The notes under the pieces: model-generated | Told to the model about the DNA's origin: nothing | The model's database searches: none | The model's input: only the letters and a program-made list of their open reading frames with translations | Assembly: GCF_905404315.1 (NCBI RefSeq) | Contig: NC_066288.1 | Span: 434,001-498,000, forward strand | Source of the DNA: Leptidea sinapis | Lineage: Eukaryota > Arthropoda > Insecta > Lepidoptera > Pieridae | Direction of reading: 5' to 3' | Length of the DNA: 64,000 nucleotides | Position numbers and translations under genes: made by a program | In this document: in pieces, positions 1-11,700 of the stretch | How positions within the stretch are numbered: position 1 is the stretch's first letter | Layout of the letters: every line of letters begins with the position of its first letter

Positions 1-140
1 AGAATACTGGATCCCAGACAATCCGAGCAGCTCTGTGCTGCTTACGTCAAATGGTTCAAGCTGATACCAGGTGTACCGGAACGAAGATGGGAGTAATACC
101 GTGGTGTTGTAGAACGTTAGGATGTGCGCCGTACTGTGGT
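1..140 (-). repeat. B'-type LINE fragment (RT C-terminal region)
   Basis: On the minus strand this matches, with many differences, the part of the B and B' LINEs that encodes the stretch after the RT core (compare about 18,140-18,280 and 38,590-38,700). It is cut by the window edge and holds no open frame. It is probably an old fragment, so its assignment to B' rather than B is uncertain. Confidence 0.6.
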
Positions 141-394
141 AACAATTACAATGATATGCATCAGAATAAATGTATTGAGGTGCGAGTACAATGAGAGTGA
201 CACTTTAATGTTTGTCAGCCAAGTGTGTGCGAGTCCTCATTCCAGAAGGTGACCTGCTATCTCGTATGTTCGTGTAATCTTAGGTACAGTAAGGGCTTAA
301 TAAATTCCGATAGGGCAACTTACATTAAGTTAAATTCTTATGTAATTCATCAGGTACTGTTTTAAGACTAACGTAAACTATATAACATATAACA
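141..394. other. unassigned spacer
   Basis: No coding signal, structured repeat or recognised family is visible between the B' scrap and the start of LINE copy A1. Confidence 0.5.
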
Positions 395-1157
395 TACGCG
401 GTTAAGAAGATTAGACAATTAACTGACATAGATACGGCGCGACTAGTATACTTTAGTTATTTTCATAGTATTATGGCCTTTGGTATATTGCTATGGGGCA
501 ACGCTGCCGATATTAATACAATATTTGTGCTACAGAAGAGGGCTATTCGCGCTATTTATAACCTAAGTCCTAGAGAATCATTGAGAGCAAAATTCAATGA
601 AATTAACATCTTGACTGTTGCTTCTTAATATATTCATGATAATGTAATGTATGTTCATAGGCACATAAGTGAATTTGCCAGAAACTGTCACAACCATAAT
701 GTTAACACCAGGAACAGACATAAACTGATGATGCCTACTACTCGGCTAAGTCGAGTTAGTATGTCTTTTGTGGGGCGATGTATATGCTTTTACAACAAGA
801 TCCAGAAAATGTTCAAAACAAAAGTATTACGTTATTCAAAAGAATTGTTAAAAAACGTTTGTGTGGTAAAGGTTACTATAACATAAATGACTTTCTTAAT
901 GATACCACAGATTGGGAATGGAGCGACCGCCCTCAGGCTATTAAATAATTTTAATTGTACAATGTTACTTTGTAAATGTTACTTTAATTGTAAAACATAT
1001 TTTTGATGAAAAAAAAACCCGCTGAGTTTGTTGCGCCCATTCTTCTCAGGCCTGAGGCATTCATTTTGGAATGAGTGGTAGTTTTTTTGACTTCCAATAA
1101 GTGATTTCACATCTTATTTTGAATAAAAATATTTGAATTTGAATTTGAATTTGAATA
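395..1157 (+). mobile_element. LINE family A copy 1, 5'-truncated 3' end
   Basis: Translated pieces match the C-terminal RT region of the intact-looking copies at 53,250-54,158 and 58,969-60,363. The reading frame is broken several times; 647-886 is the longest remaining open piece. A 3' UTR with a conserved pyrimidine-rich motif (1,021-1,050) follows, then an AATAAA-like signal and a short tandem tail of GAATTT units (about 1,134-1,156). Such short-unit tails are typical of CR1/L2-like LINEs. The copy starts abruptly at the codon where copy A2 is interrupted. Confidence 0.85.
647..886 (+). pseudogene. LINE A reverse transcriptase C-terminal remnant
   Basis: This 79-residue open stretch corresponds to the last part of the ORF2 polyprotein of family A. 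Its closest relative in the window is 53,203-53,937. Key landmarks are the HRHISEF and FVGRCICFYN blocks near the C-terminus. Upstream parts of the same domain (395-646) lie in other frames with stops, and the end is frameshifted relative to copy A4. It has no RT catalytic core and is non-functional. Confidence 0.8.
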
Positions 1158-2573
1158 ACGCTCACAACCTTTATATAATTCATAACAAGTCTAGTGCACC
1201 AATCAATTATTGTAAAGAAATCATAATATTGTGTAGATGAACATTACAAACATTATAAACAGTCATCACTCTCTCATATTTATCTCAATAAACTTTTCAG
1301 CACAGACTTCGTACAGTTTACTTCTGGTAAACAAATCACAACGCTAGTAGTCTGTTCAACCGAAAATCGGAAAAAGAGAAGCTAATGAATGTCTGGCACG
1401 AAGTACTGGAATCAATTTCCCACGAGCGGAAAGGGTCGGAATCGTAATCACATTGAACACGGGAGAGGCGACCCCCCCCCCCAACGGTGACGCTCACGAG
1501 TAGGTACTATCATTACGACATTATGACACATTCGTTCATTCTCCGAACATCAATAGATTAATAACTTGAATACTTTCCTTTAATAAAATAAAAAAGAATT
1601 TTATTTTTATTCATAAAAATCCTATTGTTCTTAGTAAATTGAAACAAAATTTATGTAAAGATTTACAAAGTCGCGGTTTTCAATTTGAATTAATATATTA
1701 TACCTATGGTACTATTATTAAGTACCTAAATGATTGTCAAGTATAGTAGAGACCTGTCTTACTTGTGTCCGGTACTCGCCGGTACCGGACACACGAGCGA
1801 GTACCTCAGGTAGCGCTTGCTATCAGGACGTGTCTGTGCTCCGTTAGAACACCCGACCAATCATGGAAGCATTAATTACCCGGTATTCAATAGACTTATC
1901 ACTCGGTTGGTAGGTAGTAACTTCTGCCAAGCCAAATTTCATAAACTATTCCAATTGAAATAGATTATAACTTTTCTGAAATGAAGTATCAACAGATAAT
2001 TTTCCATTTCCGTTAGATTAAATACACATAGTATGTACTGTGGTACTATATTATGTTCATCAGTGGTTGAATCAGTATATCGAAGTACATTTGAGTGTTA
2101 ATGGTTATAAATCGCTGTTGAAACGTAATCAGAGTCTCTTCAAACACACGATAGGGGCCCATTGAATGGTCGCCCTTAACGAGGCTTCAGTTATAAACTG
2201 TTTGTAAAGATTTCTTAAGGAATGTTGATGGTATCGCCATATTGTGTCCCATTTACTGGTACATTACCACAATTAATTGAATTACAAAATAAAATGTTAT
2301 GCTTTGATTGATTGATTGCTTATGATTACTTATTTCAATTATAGACATTGATTTGTTGCAAAAATAAATGTTGTTTTTTTAACTTTAACTATTCAACGTA
2401 ATACACATTTGATATTCCTGGTAATAAGAGTAAAACATAATAATATTAGTAATAGTTAGGATAGGTATATTTTAAATGTCCAACTATTCTTTGTTCAATG
2501 GGCATGAGGACAATTATTTTTCCTTTTTATATCCGTATTCTGTGTCTTAACAATCTGATCGAGATCCAATATA
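1158..2573. other. unassigned A+T-rich DNA
   Basis: About 1.4 kb with no recognisable TE protein or long ORF. It contains a G/C tract with a run of C (about 1,471-1,481), a perfect hairpin at 1,764-1,793 and ordinary A+T-rich sequence. This could be host intergenic or intronic DNA. Confidence 0.5.
1764..1793. repeat. perfect 12-bp stem hairpin
   Basis: The arms at 1,764-1,775 and 1,782-1,793 are exact reverse complements (TGTGTCCGGTAC and its complement) separated by a 6-nt loop. The G+C-rich stem stands out in A+T-rich surroundings. No terminator or protein-binding role can be assigned. Confidence 0.8.
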
Positions 2574-2681
2574 TATTTTTTTTATGGAATAGGAGGACAA
2601 ACGAGCGTACGGGTCACCTGGTGTTAAGTGATCACCGCCGCCCACACTCTCCTGCAACACCAGAGGAATCACAAGAGCGTA
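2574..2681 (-). repeat. LINE B 3'-terminal fragment
   Basis: Nearly identical to the 3' end of B copy 2 at 17,706-17,815, including the poly(A) tail, seen here as a T-run. Only about 107 bp are present, so this is a severely 5'-truncated retrotransposition product on the minus strand. Confidence 0.85.
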
Positions 2682-2713
2682 ATTATTGATTATGCTAGGT
2701 TTATAATATTGTG

Positions 2714-2939
2714 AAGTGAAACCACAAAAATATTTGCATATCTGTCAAGACGAAACTTGTGCCTGCCCTTCTGATAATCAGACGTGTGCGGAGCCGAGGG
2801 TGAAGTCACTACCAACAGATAGTATCAAAGTCAAAGTTCTTTATTTGGCAGAAACATTCACAAGTAAAGTTGTTACAAATTTAAGAGCAGGTACATGTTT
2901 CGTCTTGACAGACATGCAAATATTTTTGTGGTTTCACTT
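2714..2939. repeat. foldback element with 53-bp inverted arms
   Basis: The arm at 2,714-2,766 and the arm at 2,887-2,939 are reverse complements with three mismatches over 53 nt. The 120-nt spacer contains an antisense LINE-type tail (two TCAAAG units next to a reversed polyadenylation signal near 2,828-2,850). No flanking direct repeat is obvious. It could be a MITE-like foldback, or two facing copies of one repeat. Confidence 0.75.
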
Positions 2940-3190
2940 AATAAATAAATCACATTTATTGTTTTCAAAGAAAAAAAAATACAGGATAACTTACATGCTA
3001 CAGATTACAAATTAAAATGAAAACAAAAGGTAGCGGCTCAGCTTCTGCTGCTCGGCGTACATTACTCCAAGCAGCGCTGGTTTTCAGCCGCCCCCCTCCC
3101 TGAGGTGTTATTAGGGAACTATTAGAGTCCACGTCCACCAGATATAAATCACCAAGAAAATTTAAAATAAACTTTCTAATGTTGTAATTA
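2940..3190 (-). repeat. repeat H copy 1 (LINE 3' end type)
   Basis: On the minus strand this resembles the repeat at 28,533-28,769. Shared blocks include the AGCGCTGC segment and the AGCTGAGCC segment, and both end in an AATAAA-like signal and an AT-rich tail. It abuts the right arm of the foldback element directly. No protein is encoded. Confidence 0.6.
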
Positions 3191-3299
3191 TACATATACT
3201 TAGTTTCATATAATTATGTTTTAAAATCTATCATACTATTTATTCTTACTATATCTAACATATTTATATTACATATTCAGAATATATCACACTATAGTC

Positions 3300-3690
3300 A
3301 TAAGTATCTATCCCTACTCTTTGCTATAGTCTTGTTTGTTTGTGTGTGTATGTGTGTGTGTGTGGTATGTATAATATGGAGATTCAAAAAAAGTGTTTTA
3401 GTTTTAAATCTTTTAAGCAAGAGTGTTTTAGATTTTCACCAGCAAGTTGTCGTTTTAGAAAGGCAGTTTTAAACTTGAGTTTAAATGTATATGCACTCAT
3501 TTTCCCTCGGAGGTGGGGAGGCAGATCATTCCATATACTTGCTGATAGAAATCTAAAACAACCTCTAAAGTGTGAAGTTCTGTGTCTAGGTATTTTAAGT
3601 AAATATTTTGTAGAACTGCGTGTATCTTTCATCTAATTCAGTTTTTTGAACAGATATTCTAACTTTATACTATTAATTATTTTTTTAATT
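3300..3690 (-). mobile_element. LINE family F, 3'-terminal segment
   Basis: This segment holds the last 82 codons of an RT polyprotein followed on the minus strand by a CA-rich 3' UTR (seen as GT repeats at about 3,334-3,364). It appears to continue the F segments at 8,399-8,493 and 14,169-14,725, separated from them by insertions of C, B and BEL2. Roughly a hundred residues of F between the segments are not visible, so some sequence was lost. Confidence 0.65.
3384..3632 (-). pseudogene. LINE F ORF2 C-terminal fragment
   Basis: The 82-residue frame carries the block IPRHRTSHFRGCFRFLSASI, followed by WNDLPPHLR. This kind of C-terminal region follows the RT domain in CR1/Jockey-type LINE polyproteins. 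There is no catalytic RT motif here; those lie in the F segment at 14,218-14,725. It is part of a disrupted copy. Confidence 0.7.
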
Positions 3691-6600
3691 AATAATAATA
3701 ATAATCCTTTATTCAACTAATAATATGTGGTACAAAATGTTTTTGTCCCCTACCCTCTGCGACAGGATACCCTGAGTTGCAGAGGCTAGGTCCTTCCGAA
3801 AGGCTATCCATTATTAAACATAATTAGCAAACTCACTAAAAAGAGGTATGTGTGTGTGCGTGTATGTGTATGAGTGCGTGTGTGTGTGTGTGTTTTTTTT
3901 TTTTAAGTATTTGTTAGTATGTCAAACTGTGCACAAGATTAAATAAATGTTAGTAATTTAATATTAAGTTTTAATTTTAAGAACATTTTCTGTATCTTCG
4001 TATTTTAATACTATTAGCCATGATTTTAAAGATTTTGTTAACGAGAATTTATTTACTTTACTTATATTTTTATTATATTTACTGAAGTAGTTGTAAGCGT
4101 ATGCCGAATTAAATTCATACTGTGACTGAGCAAAGCCTGTTTTAGTGATTGGGGTACGAAATGTGTTTATTCTGTTATTATCATTAGAATTTATATTACT
4201 TTTTACATGAAATCTTGAAATTATTCCATAAATATATTGCTGACGGACACTAAGAAGTTTACTCTCTTCATGTAATTGGTTGGTTGGGTACCTAAACGGC
4301 TTATTGAAAATTGTTTTTAGTAGAGTTCTGTGCGCTCGTTCTAACTGAAGCATAAACGTTTTGCCAGCTCCACCCCACGCACAAATGCAATAGGTCATGA
4401 TTGGAACACAGAGAGATTGATACACCTTCATAGTTGTCTCGACTGGTGCCACGTCTCTTAGGTTTCTAAATAAAGGAATGAGACGTTTTATTTTATTTTT
4501 TGTATTATAAATGTGGGCCGTCCAATTAAGGTGTTCGTCTAGCGTAACACCAAGGTATTTTATGGTTTCCTCTTTGGCTAGGATGTTACATTTACAATAA
4601 GATCGATTGTTTTTCCGGTTACAAAGATACGTGTGTATTGGGAGAGTAAATTGTCCGTCAGGATTATTTCTGTTGGAGATATTGAAGCACATATATTTAG
4701 TCTTAGCAGTATTGACAGTTAGTAAACTATTTTCCAGCCAAGACGTGATTTGGCTCAATCCTTCTTCAGCTAACGATTTCACGTCATCCCACTGATTTCC
4801 ATGAAATAAAACCACAGTATCATCGGCAAAGCAAACGATACGTCCTGATGTGGGACAAATCTTACAAAGAGGGTTGATGTAAGCTAGGAATAGTGTAGGG
4901 CCCAAAACACTTCCCTGGGGAACTCCATAGTCAATGGTGATAAAATCACTAGTAAGATCGCCTATCTTAATACACTGTTGTCTTCCAATAAGATAATTTT
5001 TGAACCAGTCCAAAGCTATTCCTCTAATTCCCATATTGGAAAGTCTGTTGAGTAAGATAGGAATTGAGACTGTATCGAATGCTTTTTGCAGATCTAGGAA
5101 AACGCCTATGCATTTATTGCCACTATCTAGGGTACTAGTGATATATTTGGTAACCTCAAGTACTGCATCCAGAGTAGATCGATTTGACCGAAAACCAAAT
5201 TGGTTTTGCGCAAGTAGCTTGTATTTTTCAAGAAACTTGGTTAATCTGATATTAACTATTATTTCCAAGATCTTACTAAAAACACTCAGCAATGATATGG
5301 GTCTATAGTTTGAAGCAACTTTTTTGTCACCACTCTTATGAACCGGAATTACAACTGCCTGTTTAAAAACCTCTGGGAAAATGCCACTAGAAAGGCTTGA
5401 GTTGATTAAATGAACAAGCGGTTCTAAGAGTAAATTCATAAATCTTTTAACAAAATATGAGTTAATTTTATCATAACCTGGAGCACTTGCTGATTTAAGT
5501 TTGAGGATAATACATTTCACTTCGACAATATCAGTAGGGTATAGCATAAGATATCCGAGAGGATTATTTGAGGCCATATCAGAGCAATCAATTTTGTGTT
5601 CGCCTAGTTTACTAATTATTGATGAGGCAAGGTTGTTACCAATATAAGTGAAGTATTTATTTACTTCTGCTAATGATTCTCTTAGGGTAGACTTAGTATT
5701 CAATAATTCAGTAGGGTGATCATTAGTACTAGGTAAATTACAAATTTCTTTAATAGTATCACAAGTACCTTTAGAGTTACCCGTGTTTTGTTCTAATTTT
5801 CCTCGTAAGTATTGCCGCTTAAGTGATTTCAACAGTGATTTAAAGATATTTCTATACCTAGTATAAGTTATCCTATTTAGATCGGATACTTTGTATAGGC
5901 GATCTCTTTTCCTCATACACTTGAGAATACTATACGTAATCCATGGTTTGATAGGTTTAAATTTCTTAGAGACAATTGAGATTAGCGTATTATTCGAAAT
6001 TAATTCTTGAACATTTTTTACGGGATAGTTTGCAGTATAATTAGTATCGTTTGATTTATAAAAGCTTTCCAGGTCTAGTTTTCTTAAGCCTTCCTGCATG
6101 GCATCGTAGTCATATGTGTATTTAGTTTTGTATTTTAGCGAGGTATTAATTATTTTGTTGTTTAATTTAAGGTTTAATAGAATAGGAGCATGATCTGTAA
6201 TATGGGGTTCAAAGTCAAATGTATGGGAATGTGTTATGTTCTATATAGCAAAATGATCCAGACAACGCATTTCTCTCGTAGGGCAATCGATTGCTGGTAC
6301 GAGAGCGTTGAGAGCAAGAATATTTTGGTATTCCTGGCTATAAGTGCAAAGACTATCCGGAAGAAGGTCTAGATTTAGGTCACCCGTTAAAATAATTCGT
6401 TTATATATAGCACTTTCTAAGAACATACTAAAAGAATCTAAGAACGTCCGTGGATTTTTGAAGGCCGCGGGTCTATATATTGCTATAATATGAATATCTT
6501 TGCATGAAATAACAAGACAGTTAGCCTCCGAAATTGAAGTCTCAAAATATGCAACGTTCAAGTAGGTGGCTATGTAAACAATAACTCCATCATTTTGATT

Positions 6601-6764
6601 ATAGTTATTTTGTGTATGAGCACTTGAGTAGTTCGCGATAAGTGGGGGATTAATTACATGTTTTATCCAGCATTCAGTCAAAATAATAATGTCTGGTTTA
6701 AGTTTGAGCATGCGAATTGTAGTTCTCTTCTAGCTTTCATATTAAGGTATATTTTTCTTATTTA
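3691..6764 (-). mobile_element. LINE family C copy 1, nearly full ORF2
   Basis: A non-LTR retrotransposon with endonuclease and RT on the minus strand. The 3' UTR contains a CA-rich tract (reverse of about 3,847-3,893), then a polyadenylation-like AATAAA and an ATT-repeat tail at about 3,691-3,705. The 5' end is truncated just inside the endonuclease and abuts B copy 1. A second, shorter C copy is nested in the RTE element at 32,748-34,072. Confidence 0.85.
3964..6711 (-). pseudogene. LINE C ORF2: endonuclease plus reverse transcriptase, one nonsense codon
   Basis: Two open stretches (6,711-6,241 and 6,099-3,964) lie in the same frame and are separated by a TAG at about 6,241-6,243. The first has apurinic-endonuclease motifs: TECW, GDLNLDLL and LDHF. 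The ITDHAP block, equivalent to the catalytic SDH, follows the stop. The second encodes about 711 residues with NYRPISLLSVFSKI, DLQKAFDTV, GVPQGSVLGPTLF and the catalytic FADD, then the usual C-terminal region. The N-terminal endonuclease block is missing. Apart from truncation and the stop, this is the best-preserved single RT frame in the window. It would act by nicking target DNA and priming reverse transcription there. Confidence 0.85.
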
Positions 6765-8398
6765 ACCTGCACTTTTCCCAGGGCGTAAAAAGAATAGGGG
6801 AGTCCCAGGCCCATGGGTGTCGTAAGAGGCGACTACGGGCTTTTTAGAAGTGGGAGAGTCACGCTGCCGTCTTTTGACGTCAGCACAATCGGGCCAGACT
6901 CGTCCGGGTTAATTACCACACTCGCACAGAATACCGGCGTGAAGTAGCGGCCTAGTGCCGATATGTTTCGCATAGGTTAGTGTCGAGGACCGGTGGCCAT
7001 TTCCTCCCTGCTCTCCAAAATCATGGAGAGCATAATTAGCCGTCAGCTCTTGGTATATCTTGAGGGTCACCAGTTGATCAACGACCGACAATACGGGTTT
7101 CGCCATGGTCGGTCGGCAGGTGATCTTCTGGTATACCTAACACATAGATGGGCAGCGGCTATTGAAAGCAAGGGGTAAGGCCTGGCAGTTAGCCTGGATA
7201 TAGCGAAGGCCTTTGATCGTGTATGGCACAAGGCGCTCCTCTCCAAACTTCCATCATTTGGGCTTCCCGAGAGCTTGTGCAAGTGGACCTCCAGTTTCCT
7301 CACTGGGCGCGGCATACAGGTCGTTGTCGACGGATATTGCTCGAACCCGAAGCCCGTGAATGCTGGAGTGCCCCAAGGTTGTGTGCTGTCTCCCACGCTG
7401 TTTCTTTTGCATATCAATGATATGTTGGACACCTCCAACATTCATTGCTATGCAGACGATAGCACTGGTGATGCCGTATACACTGGCCATGCAGGTCTCT
7501 CTCGGGAAATCGTCGACCAGTGCCGGGAGAAACTTGTGTCTTCTATCGAGTCCTCTCTTGAGAAGGTCGCGGAATGGGGTAAATTGAACCTTGTCCAATT
7601 TAACCCCCAGAAGACTCAAGTTTGCGCGTTTACCACTAAAAAAACCCCAATTGTCGTATCACCGCTCTTCGAGAACACTTCTCTTAAAGCCGCGCCTAGT
7701 ATCGGAATACTGGGTCTCGAAATCTCGAACGATTGCCAATTTCGTGGTCATCTGGAAGGCAAAGCCAAATTGGCTTCAAAGAAACTGGGCGTCATTAATA
7801 GAGCACGGCAATACTTCAAGCCGGCCCACATACCAGCGCTCTACAAAGCGCAGGTCCGGCCACACATGGATTATTGCTGTCATCTCTGGTCTGGCGCACC
7901 CCAGTATCAGCTTGATCCATTTGACCGCGTGCAACGCAGAGCAGCTCGAATTGTCGGGGACCCAGTGCTCTGTGAACGGATCACTTGGCGTTGCGTAGAG
8001 ACGTCGCTTCATTGTGTGTCTTCTACCGCAATTATCACGGGGAGTGTTCCGGAGAGCTGTTTAACCTGATTCCTGCCGCCGAATTCCACCTTCGCACGAC
8101 ACGCCACAAGTTAGGATATCATCCTCACCATCTGGATGTGTGGCGGTCCTCCACAGTGCGGTTTTCAAGGAGCTTTCTTCCACGTACTACAAAGCTGTGG
8201 AATGAGCTTCCTTGTGCGGTGTTTCAGGGACGATACGACATGGTTACCTTCAAATAAAGCGCGTACACCTTCCTTAAAGGCCGGCAACGCTCATGTGATT
8301 CCTCCGGTGTTGCAAGAGATTGTGGGCGGCGGTGATCACTTAACAACAGGTGACCCGTACGCTCGTTTGTCCTCCTATTCCATAAAAAAAAAAAAAAA
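6765..8398 (+). mobile_element. LINE family B copy 1 with internal deletion
   Basis: It begins with the G+C-rich B leader (compare 36,261 onward) and ends with the B 3' end and poly(A) at about 8,384-8,398. The leader (6,765-7,003) jumps directly to the middle of the RT domain, so the endonuclease and the first RT motifs are deleted. It sits at the 5' edge of LINE C and inside LINE F. Confidence 0.85.
6993..8257 (+). pseudogene. LINE B reverse transcriptase remnant
   Basis: RT pieces appear in different frames: 6,993-7,178, 7,275-8,069 (264 residues with GVPQGCVLSPTLFLLHINDM and the catalytic YADD) and 7,985-8,257 (C-terminus with FLPRTTKLWNELPCAVF). An early stop after ESKG and a small deletion near 7,980 break the frame. 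The endonuclease is absent. The clade is probably within the I/Jockey/Vingi group, but only a tree would settle it. Confidence 0.8.
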
Positions 8399-8493
8399 TA
8401 AATATGGGGTTATGAATTCACGTCTGATTCCATATTTTGGTTTAGTCTTGGACCATAAGTAGTGCTGCAGTAATTAAAGTGGGATAACACGAT
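8399..8493 (-). mobile_element. LINE family F, middle segment
   Basis: Reading on the minus strand, the F frame at 14,174 continues here without a shift if BEL2 and one copy of its target duplication are removed. The block LSHFNYCSTTYGPRL is visible. The segment ends in a stop shortly before B copy 1. Confidence 0.75.
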
Positions 8494-8744
8494 TGGTGGC
8501 GAAGCAAACAGCGGACTGTAGTTAAATGTTTATTGACAACACAAAGTAACTGGTTATCGTATGCGGAAATATTGTAAATAGGTAGCTGCGCGTGCGCGGG
8601 TGTCGTGCTGATAGGGTTTGACGCGACTGCGGGACGTGGCACTGCCGAGTGGGTCGATGACCGTTGCCTCCCCTCTCCGGCGGCTCCTCTCTGGCGTCCG
8701 GCTACACAACCGGTTCATCAGCCGCAGTTAAGGCGGCTCCAACA
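8494..8744 (-). repeat. BEL2 3' LTR
   Basis: A 251-bp copy of the BEL2 terminal repeat, bounded by TG/CA and flanked on its outer side by ACGAT. It lacks the 23-nt insertion seen in the other LTR and has about 17 extra nt near 8,653-8,675. Confidence 0.92.
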
Positions 8745-8757
8745 TGCTCCCCCTGTT
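8745..8757 (-). other. BEL2 polypurine tract
   Basis: On the minus strand a G/A-rich run (AACAGGGGGAGCA) lies directly against the 3' LTR, the expected primer position for plus-strand DNA synthesis in LTR retrotransposons. Confidence 0.75.
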
Positions 8758-8783
8758 GAAGAGCCGTAGTCTTCAAGGTAGAG

Positions 8784-11700
8784 TCACTGTAGAGGCAGGG
8801 GGCAAATAGTGTTGAATGCCCGTCTGAGCACACCCTTGCGTGTCTGTATGTCTGCAACTCTTGCGTCGCCGTCACTCCCTGGTAGCACACGGATGACTCG
8901 TCCCATCATCCACATAAGAGGCGGAGAGGTCTTGTCCTTGATTACAACGAGAACCCCTTCCTTTAGTTCTCCTCTGGTAGAGCGATGCCGTTTGGATTTT
9001 TCCTGAAGCCAGAGAACATATTCGTTTGAGAAGCGATTCCAAAAATGTTGCTTCAGATATTCGATTCTCTGGAATCGCTGAAGTGAGGACACACTGGCTC
9101 TGGTGACCTGTGGATGAGGCAACGTCAGTAAAGATCGCCCAATAAGGAAGTGTGCGGGTGTAAGTGGAGTGAGGTCTGACGGGTCACTGGATATAGGAGT
9201 TAGAGGACGAGAATTTAATATAGATTCAATCTGAATAAGGCAAGTTGCCATTTCTTCAAATGTGAGGTACGTAAGGCTTAAGATTCGTTTTAAATGATAT
9301 TTGGTGGATTTGACGGCAGATTCCCATAGTCCACTGAAATGTGGAGTATATGCCGGAATAAACGAAAAGGTTATCCCTGGATCGATTCTATTTAGGTCGA
9401 GATCCTGTGCTAGAAGCTGCGCTAGCTCATTGAAGGCCCCGACGAAAGTACTACCATTGTCCGAGAAGATGTGGCGTGGTTTCCCCCTCCGAGCAATAAA
9501 TCGGTTGAGAGCTGCTAAAAAAGCTTCTTTTATCATGTCTGAAACAAGCTCAAGGTGAACTGCTCTTGTGGCCAAACACACAAATACACATATAAAGCTC
9601 TTGACGAGCCTGCAACCTCTGCCCTTGCGGTCAGCTATCATGATAGGACCGGCGTAGTCGACACCTGTATCTAAAAAGGGAAATTCTAGATGTAAACGCT
9701 GCACTGGAAGGTTGCCCATGATTGGTTGGATTGTGTTAGCCTTGATTCTAGAGCATTTTACACATTGATGTGTTGTCTTCCTGGCTAGATTTCTACCACC
9801 GATAGGCCAGTAGTGATGACGAATGGAGGCAAGTAACAGTTGAGGCCCTGCATGAAATAATTTATGATGAAACATTTGAAATATTAAATTACAGATTCGA
9901 TTCGAGCTACAATGAAGAACAGGATGTTTAACATTGTAGTCATAAAAGAAACTATGAAGCCTGCCCCCTACTCGAATAATTTTATTATCGTCAAGAAAAG
10001 GCGATAATGATAAGAGTTTGTTTTTAGGAGGTAATAGTTTACCTGATGTGAGAAGATTGTACTCCTCAGGGAATGATTCTTGTTGGCAGATTTTTAAAAT
10101 TAAATTTAATGAATTATTTAATTCGCATGTTGTTAGTGGACCAAATGTACGATTTTGATTTTGTAATTTGCAATTTTTAGGAAACCGTGACATAAAGGCT
10201 ATGATGCGTTGCAATGCGTTAAAGTTTGAACACCGATTGAAAAGTGTAGAAATTACATTTTCACCGTCGACGTTGACATGAAAAACTCTAACTGTCTCTG
10301 GTAACGTAGACTTGTCATGCGATCGTGGAAATTGCGGCCAAATTGATTGGTCTTGTTGTAGAAACTGTGGCCCTGACCACCATAAAGAAGAGTGAGCTAA
10401 CTTGTCAGCTGAGAGTCCTCGTGAGACGAGGTCTGCGGGGTTTTCTGCTGAAGGAACGTAGCGCCATCAGTCACCACCGACAATGTCCTGGATCTCAGAG
10501 ATACGATGACGGACGAAAGGTTTAAGATTCGAGGGTGTCATCGATAGCCAGCCCAACACTATGGTAGAGTCGCACCAGAACACTGACTCGTTGAATTTTA
10601 GGGTAAGTGATTGAAGTACCTTAGAATGCAATCGAGCGCCCATCAAGACTGCACATAGTTCGAGTCGGGGCATAGTAGCTGGTTTTATAGGAGCTACCTT
10701 GCTCTTGGAACTAAGTAGATGAACGTGAACAGAGCCATCGGCATGTATGCTGCGCACGAAGACGCAGGCACCGTAAGCTCGCTCAGACGCATCTGTAAAC
10801 ACGTGCAATTGCAGGTTTATAGGAGAGTCACATGAAATCCAACGTGGAATCTCTATGTTGTTTAACAATGGAAGAGTATTTTGAAAACTCTCCCAAGACC
10901 TTTGTATGTCTTCAGAAACAGGTTCGTCCCAAGTACATTTAGCTAACCACAACTGTTGCATGATAATTTTAGATTCCACGATGCATGGTGCTACAAGACC
11001 TAAGGGATCAAATATTTGTGCAATCGTAGATAAAATATGTCGTTTTGAAATAATGTCAGTGTGCTTTAAATTAATTGTAAAAGAAAATGTGTCATTAAAT
11101 AATTTCCAGATGAGGCCTAATGTTTTAGAAATCTCGTTAAAGTTATAGCTTAGATCAACAGAGCCTTGTGTATCACAATTAATTCCATGAAAGTGCTGCA
11201 TGACTTCCACGGAATTAGAATGCCACTTACGTAGATTATACTGAGCTGATTGTAAGACAGCGATAGCTTCACGACACTGATGTATCACCTCTTCGACAGA
11301 TGATGAACCTGATAAATAATCATCAACATAAAAATCATGTTCGATTGTAAATTGAATGGCCTTGTTATTACAATCATGCGCTAGTTGTAACAGACACCTA
11401 GTTGCGAGAAAAGGTGCAGATGCCGTACCGTAGGTGACTGTATTAAGTACGTATGTTTTCAACGGTGTCCCAGGGCTTTCTCTCCATAGTATCTGTTGCA
11501 GAAATCGTTGTGGAGAAGTGACAAGATGCTGTCTATAGAATTGCTGAATATCCGCTGACACTGCAATTTTATGCTGGCGGAATCAAAGAAGAATCGATTG
11601 TAAATCGTCTTGAAGAGTGGCTCCTATCATTTGGATGTCGTTGAACGACTTTCCCGACGTAGTAACTGCAGACGCGTCAAAAACGACACGCAGTTTCGTA

